Below are positions 15,075 to 21,792 of a stretch of DNA of 23,132 nucleotides, in pieces. This DNA comes from an uncultured Vampirovibrio sp. (GTDB lineage: Bacteria > Cyanobacteriota > Vampirovibrionia > Gastranaerophilales > Gastranaerophilaceae), in contig CAJTWU010000027.1 of NCBI GenBank assembly GCA_910579975.1, forward strand, positions 1 to 23,132, in the 5' to 3' direction. The translations under genes and the position numbers were made by a program. Every line of letters begins with the position of its first letter. The stretch's first letter is position 1. The notes under the pieces were generated by a model, which was not told where the DNA came from, searched no databases, and saw nothing but the letters and a program-made list of their open reading frames with translations.

Positions 15075-15776
15075 TTGCTGCCGAAGATACAATCAGCCGA
15101 GCTTATGTTTTCTGCTGGGCGTTCGAGAAGAATCAGCATTGTGCCTATCATACAATCCTTTGCACAGTTAAATCAAAACTACGGAGAGAATGGTGCAGAG
15201 ATTATAACCGACAACACACAGCTTACCATATTCGGCGGCTTTGCTCCGAACTCAAAATCTGCCGAAGTATTATCCAAGGCAATGGGCAGCCGGACGGTTA
15301 TGAGTGGTTCGGTCAGCAGAGGAAAGAATGATCCGAGTCAATCTCTGCAAATGATTGAAAGACCGTTAATGACGCCCGATGAACTCAAGTCTATGCCAAA
15401 AGGACAGTTTATCGTTATGAAAACAGGGCATAATCCTATGAAAGTCAAACTGAAACTTTTCTTTAAGTGGGGCATTAAATTTGAGGATCCGTTCAGCCTT
15501 GACGAACAGCAAGTTCGTGAGGTTAAGTATCTGAACAAGAGGGAACTTGAAACTGCAATCAATGAGTTGTACAGCGGTGAAGAATTATCCGAAGAAGAAA
15601 TACAGGCGGCACTTGCCAAAGCCGGACAGCTCCATGCACTACAAACACCAATCATCGAACAAGAAATTGAAAGGAAAAAGGCAAAAAAGAAAAACAAGGA
15701 TAAAGATTCTAAAGGAGGCGGACAGAATATTGCTAAAAGTAATGTGCCTGTTCCAAAACTGAATAATGTTAAGTAA
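15075..15776 (+). pseudogene. VirD4/TcpA-type coupling protein, C-terminal fragment
   Basis: 233 residues are readable, in frame from the codons LLPKIQSAELMFSAGRSR. The segments IVPIIQSFAQLNQNYG, DNTQLTIFGGFAPNSKSAEVLSKAMGSRTV and RPLMTPDELKSMPKGQFIVMK are characteristic of the end of the coupling ATPase in clostridial conjugative elements. A lysine-rich tail (KKAKKKNKDKDSKGGG) closes it. It lacks the Walker A part (now at 14888-14911), Walker B and a start signal. Compared with family members, I estimate that roughly 300 residues between the two fragments are missing. This means the element cannot make its own coupling protein. Confidence 0.85.
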
Positions 15777-15863
15777 ATATAGATATTGTATTAAATTCAA
15801 TCTTAGATAACAAAGAATAATAAAATAGAGGAATAACATAAACGATAACTTTAGAAGGATTTT

Positions 15864-15924
15864 AGAATATTGTATTTTAAATATAATTACAAAAATCTAT
15901 GGTATATTTAAAGTATCATATTCT
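15864..15924. repeat. Imperfect 22-bp inverted repeat (hairpin)
   Basis: Bases 15864-15885 and 15903-15924 are complementary at 19 of 22 positions; two of the three exceptions are G-U pairs. The loop is 17 bases. It lies in the 484-base gap 15777-16260 after the last conjugation gene and 80 bases before the next promoter. There is no T-tract, so it is not a standard terminator. It may be an element-end structure or a small repeat. No gene is supported between 15777 and 16000. Confidence 0.5.
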
Positions 15925-16004
15925 CAGAGGTACTTACTGCTAAGAAAATATAATGAAAATGCGAAAAGCTAAATTGAGAAAGAGGGTTGCAAAGCAGATA
16001 CTTG

Positions 16005-16033
16005 TTGACTAAAAAAATTTTGAATGGTATAAT
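16005..16033 (+). promoter_or_regulatory. Strong extended -10 promoter for the biosynthetic-looking operon
   Basis: TTGACT (16005-16010), an exact 17-base spacer and TATAAT (16028-16033) preceded by TGG. Only one base departs from consensus. The leader to the first ATG at 16261 would be about 220 bases. No other clear promoter is seen within the five-gene run to 21334. Confidence 0.8.
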
Positions 16034-16201
16034 TTTAATTAGATAGGATTAGAAGATTATTAGTGAAGTTTTCAAATATAATATATTTGCTCATAGTATT
16101 AAGAAATATTTGATTAATTTCTTTTCTAAAAGAGTTATTGCGTTATAAGATGATTTTGCTCAAATTATGGAGAAGTGAAATGGAAAAACAATAATCAACA
16201 T

Positions 16202-16264
16202 ATGCTTATTCACGAAAAATTGATGGTAAGATTTGCTGATGACAATAAATTGGAGAAAAAATGA
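16202..16264 (+). CDS. Possible 20-codon leader ORF coupled to the nucleotidyltransferase gene
   Basis: ATG 16202 to TGA 16262-16264 encodes MLIHEKLMVRFADDNKLEKK. Its stop overlaps the start of the next gene as ATGA. It has no good ribosome binding site of its own. Just upstream a 4-codon ORF (ATG 16180, MEKQ) does have GGAG 9 bases before it. The leader may be translated for coupling or regulation, or this may be a chance frame or a worn gene end. Confidence 0.2.
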   Translation: MLIHEKLMVRFADDNKLEKK

Positions 16265-17112
16265 ATTATAAAAAACACGACGAATTAATATTATATGTTG
16301 CAAACGAAATTGCAAAAACAATTCCAAATTTTTGTGGAGTCACACTTGGTGGCTCTAGAATGCATGGATTAGACGATGATAAATCTGATGTTGAAATGTA
16401 TTTTTATTCAAACAATTCTAGTGCTAATTTGTGTCACCCTAATATCACAACTTTGGATAAATTAATGCAAAAATTTGGTGCTACACATAGAAGAAGTGAT
16501 AACTATTTATGGAATGAAGCTCCATGGGGTCCACATTCTTTTTTTGTTATCGATGGTTTATATTTTGAAATTGGTTACCGTACTATTAAAGATACAAAAA
16601 CAAAGTTATATAATTATTTATATGAGCTAGATGTTCAACCACATAAAGATTGTCACGATTTAGGACTTGGATATATGCCTAGTGGTTTTGCTGCGTCTGT
16701 TGCTAAAGAAAAATTATTGATTTGTGAAGATGATAACATCTCTAATTTAAAACAATTAGCGAATCAGTTTCCAAATGAATTAATATGTGCTCTGAGAGAT
16801 GAATATTTTGATGCCGCTGTGTATTTATTTGAGGGGAAATTGCTTTCAGCTGTGCAAAGATCGGATGTTTTTTTGTACGAGGTTATATCAAACAGAATCA
16901 TTCGTTCGTTAATGGTAATGGCATTTGCAATTTCAAAGGAACATTTTCCTGGAGATAAATGGAATATGCAACTTCTTCTTGCAACAAAGTGGCAAGACGC
17001 AGAACAATTTATTAATATTTTGATTAAACATTATTCTCATCCAATCGAAAAATTAGAAGAGAAGCGTGAAATGATTTTCGAAGCTTTAAAGTTAATTCAA
17101 GATAATATTTAA
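16261..17112 (+). CDS. Nucleotidyltransferase (aminoglycoside-type fold)
   Basis: 283 residues. LGGSRMHGLDDDKSDVEMYF (29-48) contains the GS...D-x-E core of the polymerase-beta-like nucleotidyltransferase fold, with D43 and E45 as metal ligands. The third carboxylate is probably E103 in YFEIGYR. The C-terminal half is helical (AAVYLFEGKLLSAVQ, SNRIIRSLMVMAFAIS) as in kanamycin/streptomycin-type or DUF4037-like enzymes that transfer AMP to small molecules. GGAG lies 5 bases before the ATG. It is the first gene of a five-gene run with glycosyltransferase, kinase-like, aminotransferase and U32 genes. A resistance or activation step on an amino-sugar-like molecule would fit, but the substrate is unknown. 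Confidence 0.82.
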   Translation: MNYKKHDELILYVANEIAKTIPNFCGVTLGGSRMHGLDDDKSDVEMYFYSNNSSANLCHPNITTLDKLMQKFGATHRRSDNYLWNEAPWGPHSFFVIDGLYFEIGYRTIKDTKTKLYNYLYELDVQPHKDCHDLGLGYMPSGFAASVAKEKLLICEDDNISNLKQLANQFPNELICALRDEYFDAAVYLFEGKLLSAVQRSDVFLYEVISNRIIRSLMVMAFAISKEHFPGDKWNMQLLLATKWQDAEQFINILIKHYSHPIEKLEEKREMIFEALKLIQDNI

Positions 17113-17130
17113 TGGTCTGGGTGTTTGGAT

Positions 17131-18093
17131 ATGGGTATTTTATTGGACAAGGCACTATTATTTAATAATGATTGGAAAGATGTAAGTGTAACTAATAACA
17201 ATTGTAGTGTCAGTATTGTTATTCCGGTCTATAAACCACAATATTTAAATCAGGTTTTAAAGCATTTATCAAGAATTGGTGGGATTCTAGAAGTTATTTT
17301 GATAGATGATAGTTCAGAGGGCTTTGATGATTTAATACCTGCAGAATATACATTTAATTTAGTGAAAAAAAAGCACAAAAAGAATTTGGGAAGAGCTGCT
17401 TCTCGAAATACCGGAATTGCTATTGCCAAAGGTGAAATCATTGTGTTTTTGGATCAGGATATGTTTTTGGCTCCTGATTTTATTGATACTGCAAAGCGAC
17501 TAATATTTGCAAATGACGGTAAAGGAATTGCACTGGGGTTTAGAACTACAGAAAGTTATAGAGATATACCTAATTTTGACAATTGGATAATACCTGATAT
17601 TGATAATGATTGGAGATTTTCCACTGTTGTTGAAAGCAAGCTTATTGATTTAACTATTTCTAAAAGTGGAAGTTGCAATAATAATTGTAAGTTATACCAA
17701 AAAATCAATATAGTTAAACAAACAAATGGTTTGAAAAATCTGGGTATTTCTAAAGATAAAACAATTGGTTTTTGGGATTTGGCAAGTATGGTTATTTCTC
17801 ACTCGATGGCTATGTCTAAGAACGAAATGCTTGAAATAGGGGGGTTTCCAGAATGGATAAAGGGCTGGGGCGGCGAAGATATTGTTGTCGGCTTTTTAGC
17901 TATTGCAAATGGAAATTATATAATACCAACTAATTCCGTTTCATATCATATTAAACATCTTCCGTTTAGTGGTTCTGAAGATCAAAAACTAATTGAACTG
18001 ATATTCAATATTGATAATTATCATCAATGGGCAAAAGAAATTGATTGTTTTCCAAGTTTTAGCTTTAATGAGTGCGAAGACAGATGTTATTAG
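17131..18093 (+). CDS. GT2-family glycosyltransferase with galactosyltransferase-type C-terminus
   Basis: 320 residues from ATG 17131; an in-frame TTG sits at 17125. The GT-A nucleotide-sugar domain opens with VSIVIPVYKPQ (near 27), followed by LIDDSS, NLGRAASRNTGIAIAKGE and the metal-binding DQD (FLDQDM, near 108-110). GGFPEWIKGWGGED (near 237-250) is the acceptor-side motif of the C-terminal galactosyltransferase region (Glyco_transf_7C), with the Asp as likely base. His residues in SYHIKH come after. It is soluble, with no membrane segment, so it probably acts in the cytosol on a small molecule or nucleotide-linked acceptor. The gap to the upstream gene is 18 bases. Confidence 0.88.
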   Translation: MGILLDKALLFNNDWKDVSVTNNNCSVSIVIPVYKPQYLNQVLKHLSRIGGILEVILIDDSSEGFDDLIPAEYTFNLVKKKHKKNLGRAASRNTGIAIAKGEIIVFLDQDMFLAPDFIDTAKRLIFANDGKGIALGFRTTESYRDIPNFDNWIIPDIDNDWRFSTVVESKLIDLTISKSGSCNNNCKLYQKINIVKQTNGLKNLGISKDKTIGFWDLASMVISHSMAMSKNEMLEIGGFPEWIKGWGGEDIVVGFLAIANGNYIIPTNSVSYHIKHLPFSGSEDQKLIELIFNIDNYHQWAKEIDCFPSFSFNECEDRCY

Positions 18094-18109
18094 TAAGAGG
18101 TTTATCATT

Positions 18110-19015
18110 TTGAATATTAAAGAAATTTTAAAAGAATATCAGATTGATGCATCGTTTTGCAGTTGTAGACAATTATTACAATATCCACATATTTTTAACA
18201 TTACTACAGATGGTGAAGAATATTTTTTAAAGGTACTAAATGATAGATTAGATTTTAATTATAATGAATTGTTTAACATTTTATCAAATAATACGAATGT
18301 TTTATTACCTTGTAAAACGATGTCTGGTTTTTATTTCGTTCCAAAAAATAATAATTGCTACTTCTTGTATAAAAGAATAGAAAAACCAGTCTCTTATCCA
18401 ACAGCAGATTGTTGGGCAAGAATGATTGCTGGTATCCATCAACTTAATTATGATGAATTTGGACAAGGAAATACGGAACCTATTGATTTGCTGTTTGAGC
18501 AAACAGTAACTATGTTTAAAAAAGCAATACCTTATATGACATCGCCTTTAAAAAAAGAAATGTTTGTTTTTTTTAAAAAATATAAAAAAAATATTTGTGC
18601 TGATGAAGAGTTAGTGATTTCATTAATCGATCCAAGTAAGGATAATATTCTTTTTTTTGAAGGTTACTATAAATTTATAGACTTGGAAAATTGCTCAATA
18701 AATTACAAAGAATATGATTTCCAGCATTTGATGTGGAACTTAATGTCGGATTTTCTAAAAAAGGAAGATATAAGTGATTTTTGGCGTTTGTTCAAAAACG
18801 AATATGAATCTATTACTGGTATGCTTGTAAATAAATCTTTGTTGTTAAATGTTTATATATTAGATTTTATCAGGTCGATTTCTTGGTTGGTTATAGTTGT
18901 AAACGATAAAAATAGGGGAGATTGGACTAGGCAGTATAACGATTTACAAAAAATTTCAGAAAGTGTTGAACAGGGCACTCATTTATTTTTATATGAATGC
19001 TTTGAATTTGAGTGA
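18110..19015 (+). CDS. APH-fold phosphotransferase-like protein
   Basis: 301 residues from TTG 18110, chosen because TAAGAGG lies 9 bases upstream and the product then starts at the domain. Longer starts would overlap the glycosyltransferase gene by up to 83 bases. EEYFLKVL supplies the ATP-binding Lys (K41). MIAGIHQLN is the usual helix of the family. LIDPSKDNILFF (near 172-183) is the catalytic loop with D174 and N179, and FIDLEN (D191) is the metal-binding DFG equivalent. The catalytic-loop His of most aminoglycoside/choline kinases is absent (SLID instead of xxHxD), as in some divergent members. It probably phosphorylates a sugar, cyclitol or amino alcohol made or used by its neighbours. 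Confidence 0.75.
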   Translation: MNIKEILKEYQIDASFCSCRQLLQYPHIFNITTDGEEYFLKVLNDRLDFNYNELFNILSNNTNVLLPCKTMSGFYFVPKNNNCYFLYKRIEKPVSYPTADCWARMIAGIHQLNYDEFGQGNTEPIDLLFEQTVTMFKKAIPYMTSPLKKEMFVFFKKYKKNICADEELVISLIDPSKDNILFFEGYYKFIDLENCSINYKEYDFQHLMWNLMSDFLKKEDISDFWRLFKNEYESITGMLVNKSLLLNVYILDFIRSISWLVIVVNDKNRGDWTRQYNDLQKISESVEQGTHLFLYECFEFE

Positions 19016-19018
19016 TTT

Positions 19019-20137
19019 ATGGAAAATAAAACGACTATTTTTTTGAACAGGGCTTCATTACCCCCATACGAGGAATATATTAATGAAATACGTTCTTGTT
19101 GGGATACCCGTTGGATTACAACAATGGGTCCTAAACATATGAAACTGGAAGCATTACTCCAAGAGTATCTTGAAGTGGATAATGTTAAATTGTTTTCAAA
19201 TGGGCATACCGCTCTTGAAAGTGTGATACAAGCTTTAGATTTGAAAGGTGAAGTTATTACTACTCCATTTACATTTGCTTCAACTACTCATGCAATTATA
19301 AAAAACAATTTAATTCCAAGATTTTGTGATATAAATATGTCAAATTACAATATTGACGTTACCAAGATAGAGGAATTAATAACACCTAGTACAACTGCAA
19401 TAGTTGCTGTTCATATTTTTGGAAATGTTTGTGATGTTGAAGTGATTGAAAAAATCGCTAAAAAACATAATTTAAAAGTGATTTATGATGCAGCACATGC
19501 TTTTGGAGTAAAACGATTTGGAAAATCCATCGCAAGATATGGTGATGCAACAATGTATAGTTTTCACGCTTCAAAGGTATACAATACTATTGAAGGCGGG
19601 GCAATAGCGTTTAACAGAAACAAATCATTAGATGAAGTATTGGAGAAAATACGCTTATTTGGCGTTGGCAATGATGAATATGTAGAGATGATTGGTACAA
19701 ATGGAAAGATGAATGAATTTGAAGCAGCGATGGGTATTTGTAATTTGAAACATATTTCTGAAGAAATTGACAAACGAAAAATGGCCGATGAGTTTTATCG
19801 TGTTTTATTGAAAGATGTTAAAGGAATAAAAATGAACGATATACCCAAATATACACAATCAAATTATTGTTATTTCCCTATTTTATTGGATAATACTTTT
19901 AGATGTTCTAGAGATACATTGTTTAATGAACTACAAGCAAATGGTGTTATGGCAAGAAAACATTTTTATCAGTTGACAAACCAATATCCATGCTATCCAA
20001 TTAAATTTCAAAGGGATATAACGCCAAATGCAGAATATGTTTCAAAAAACATTTTATCCTTACCTTTGTTTTCAGGAATAAGTAAAAAAGATATTGAGTT
20101 CATTTGTAGTATTATCAAAGGAACGCATAATCATTAA
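19019..20137 (+). CDS. DegT/DnrJ/EryC1/StrS PLP-dependent aminotransferase
   Basis: 372 residues, full family length. NGHTALESVIQAL (61-73) and TTPFTFASTTHAI bind cofactor phosphate and substrate. IYDAAHAFG (155-163) holds the PLP-ring Asp (D157), and YSFHASKVYNTIEGG (180-194) the Schiff-base Lys K186. The C-terminal RKHFYQLTNQYP and SLPLFSGISKKDIEFI segments are also typical. Such enzymes aminate keto-sugars or keto-cyclitols using an amino-acid donor. Together with nucleotidyltransferase, glycosyltransferase and kinase-like genes this points to an amino-sugar or aminocyclitol product. The gap to the upstream gene is 3 bases. Confidence 0.93.
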   Translation: MENKTTIFLNRASLPPYEEYINEIRSCWDTRWITTMGPKHMKLEALLQEYLEVDNVKLFSNGHTALESVIQALDLKGEVITTPFTFASTTHAIIKNNLIPRFCDINMSNYNIDVTKIEELITPSTTAIVAVHIFGNVCDVEVIEKIAKKHNLKVIYDAAHAFGVKRFGKSIARYGDATMYSFHASKVYNTIEGGAIAFNRNKSLDEVLEKIRLFGVGNDEYVEMIGTNGKMNEFEAAMGICNLKHISEEIDKRKMADEFYRVLLKDVKGIKMNDIPKYTQSNYCYFPILLDNTFRCSRDTLFNELQANGVMARKHFYQLTNQYPCYPIKFQRDITPNAEYVSKNILSLPLFSGISKKDIEFICSIIKGTHNH

Positions 20138-20203
20138 GTAGTAATTAATAATTTATCAATCGATAATTTACTACAATAACTTGTTAAAAAGGAATTACAA
20201 ATT
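20138..20203 (+). promoter_or_regulatory. Intergenic hairpin before the U32 gene
   Basis: GTAGTAA (20138-20144) pairs with TTACTAC (20168-20174), with an inner TTATC/GATAA stem. No T-tract follows, so it is more likely an RNA-processing or stability element than a terminator. AAGGA lies 9 bases before the ATG at 20204. Confidence 0.3.
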
Positions 20204-21334
20204 ATGAAAAAAATTGATATTGGTTTATGTGTTCCTGTCATTTACTGTGGGGAGTACTTTGAAAAGCTTGTGGAATTGAATAAAAAATATATGAATAATA
20301 ACTGTTACATATATGAAGTCTATGGAAGTCTGCAAGAAGATATTGTAGGAAATCTTCGTCCACCTTTTGCAATTAAACCAATAGATGAATATAATTTAAA
20401 GAAAATTTTGACGTTTTTGAAGTCACATGGCATTAGTTTTAACTATGTTATGAATTCAACAGTGGCTCCTTTGCCAGGACAAAATATTTTTTTAGAAGAA
20501 TTTATTGCTTTTGTTACAAAATTAGAACAATTGGGAATAGAAAGAGTAACAATAACTTCTCCCTTTCTTTTAAGTGTTTTAAAAAAGCATTTTCCTAAAA
20601 TGAAAGTTGAAATATCTGTGTGTAATGAAATTTCAAATTTATGTCAAGTCAAGGAATTTGAGTCGATAGGTGCAGATGTTTTGATTTTAGATCGTGATAT
20701 TAATAGAAATTTTGCCTTATTAGAAAGTATAATTAATAATACGAAAAAAAATTTAAAACTACTGTGCAATTCATCGTGTGTTTTTCAATGCATTAATGTC
20801 CAATATCATGCTAATTATTCTTCGTTTCTTAGTAATATGTATTCACTGACTAAAAATACTAATGACGCTCCTTTTTGTTCGAGTTATTGTAAATTGAAAA
20901 AGTTTTCTAATTTGAAAGAACATATTAAATCGCCATGGATAAGACCAGAAGATATTCATACTTATAATGAGTTAGGTATTTCTTTATTTAAATTGGATGG
21001 GAGAGATAGTGAATCTAATTATATGTTAGAAGTGATAGAGGCATATCTTAATCAAAGGTTTGAAGGGAATTTCTTACATCTATTAAAGAGACACTATCCT
21101 TCTAATATGGAGGATATTATATCAGAATTTGATGAGTCATTATGGCAAATAGGCATTGATAATAGAAATCTAGACGGGTTTATTGATGATTTGGTGGATA
21201 AAAAGAAGATATGTGATGCAAATTGTGATTTGCGTAAGCATTGTGATAATTATATACAGCATATTATCGTGAATGAAAAGTGGCAGCGATGGGCTTGCTT
21301 TCAACTGAAAAATAAAATGAATGTATGTATGTGA
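20204..21334 (+). CDS. U32-family protein with Fe-S-type cysteine clusters
   Basis: 376 residues. The N-terminal half resembles a TIM barrel (LKKILTFLKSHGISFNYVMN, GADVLILDRDINRNF). The segment WIRPEDIHTYNELGISLFKL (245-264) followed by DGR is a clear U32 signature. Cysteines at 188, 192, 196, 225 and 229 (SCVFQC, FCSSYC) lie where U32 proteins such as UbiU/UbiV bind a 4Fe-4S cluster. A second group, C337-x3-C341-x5-C347 with C365, lies near the C-terminus and could hold another cluster. U32 proteins were first named collagenase-like peptidases, but studied members carry out hydroxylations on cofactors or RNA. Here it ends an apparent aminosugar-type operon, so an unusual oxidation step is a reasonable guess. 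Confidence 0.85.
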   Translation: MKKIDIGLCVPVIYCGEYFEKLVELNKKYMNNNCYIYEVYGSLQEDIVGNLRPPFAIKPIDEYNLKKILTFLKSHGISFNYVMNSTVAPLPGQNIFLEEFIAFVTKLEQLGIERVTITSPFLLSVLKKHFPKMKVEISVCNEISNLCQVKEFESIGADVLILDRDINRNFALLESIINNTKKNLKLLCNSSCVFQCINVQYHANYSSFLSNMYSLTKNTNDAPFCSSYCKLKKFSNLKEHIKSPWIRPEDIHTYNELGISLFKLDGRDSESNYMLEVIEAYLNQRFEGNFLHLLKRHYPSNMEDIISEFDESLWQIGIDNRNLDGFIDDLVDKKKICDANCDLRKHCDNYIQHIIVNEKWQRWACFQLKNKMNVCM

Positions 21335-21405
21335 ACTGTCATTAACATTGTGTCTCCCAAAATGCTTTGTGTTTTTGCATTAAAGTGTTTGAATTTTAAA
21401 ATTAC

Positions 21406-21434
21406 TTGACTATATATTTTTTTTATGGTATTAT
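21406..21434 (+). promoter_or_regulatory. Strong promoter for tRNA-Val (and probably valS)
   Basis: TTGACT (21406-21411), 17 bases, then TATTAT (21429-21434) with TGG before it (extended -10). It sits 25 bases before the tRNA. No second promoter is seen between the tRNA and the T-box leader, so one transcript probably carries tRNA, leader and valS. Confidence 0.82.
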
Positions 21435-21459
21435 AACCGTAGCTTTTAAAAATAAGCAT

Positions 21460-21536
21460 GGGAGCATAGCTCAGTTGGCTAGAGCACCTGCCTTACAAGC
21501 AGGGGGTCACAGGTTCGAGCCCTGTTGTTCCCACCA
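21460..21536 (+). tRNA. tRNA-Val (anticodon UAC), CCA encoded
   Basis: The full cloverleaf can be drawn. The acceptor arm is GGGAGCA with TGTTCCC, the D-arm is in TAGCTCAGTTGGCTAGAGCA, and the anticodon stem CCTGC/GCAGG holds the loop CTTACAA (anticodon UAC, reading GUA). The T-arm is ACAGG-TTCGAGC-CCTGT. ACCA ends it at 21533-21536, so the discriminator is A. It lies directly before the valS T-box leader. Confidence 0.97.
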
Positions 21537-21549
21537 AAATAATTAAAAT

Positions 21550-21780
21550 CGATGATAAAGAGTAGTACGGTTTCTAAATGTGTTGCAGAGAGAAAGTGTA
21601 TGGTGTGAACTTTTACACATATTAATCGGAAGTAGCTTTTGAGTGCAGAAAGAACTTTAGTAGAATCTGTCGGTGAACAAAACATCGTTATCAAATATAT
21701 AAGTGTGCAGTTTTTGCAAATTTAGGTGGTACCGCGATAACTCGTCCTAATTGTTTAGGTCGAGTTATTTTTATTATTTT
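21550..21780 (+). ncRNA. T-box riboswitch controlling valS
   Basis: The conserved T-box AGGTGGTACCGCG is at 21724-21736. TTAGG (21722-21726) can pair with CCTAA (21746-21750) as antiterminator. The same CCTAA also pairs with TTAGG (21755-21759), extending the terminator, so the two folds exclude each other. The stem I region starts near 21555 and contains the AGAGAGAAAG element. GTA at 21632-21634, in GGAAGTAGCTTTTGAG, is in the position and context of a specifier codon. UGGU in the T-box bulge matches the ACCA end of the tRNA just upstream, including its A discriminator. Uncharged tRNA-Val should let transcription through into valS. Confidence 0.93.
21737..21780 (+). terminator. T-box regulated terminator
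   Basis: ATAACTCG (21737-21744) pairs with CGAGTTAT (21761-21768), and CCTAA with TTAGG inside it; a T-rich run follows to 21780. It is the OFF state of the valS leader. Confidence 0.9.
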
Positions 21781-21792
21781 TAGGAGGTTAGC

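Noticed and set aside
14981..15331. 116-codon frame across the intron remnant and second coupling-protein fragment
   Set aside because: It is out of frame with the recognisable coupling-protein sequence; a shadow frame.
16101..16123. AAGAAAT/ATTTCTT hairpin in the operon leader as an attenuator
   Set aside because: Only 7 A/T-rich pairs with a 9-base loop and no strong T-tract; too weak to call.
18011..18109. Earlier start for the APH-like gene
   Set aside because: It would overlap the glycosyltransferase gene by 83 bases and adds residues unlike the family; TTG 18110 has TAAGAGG at proper spacing.
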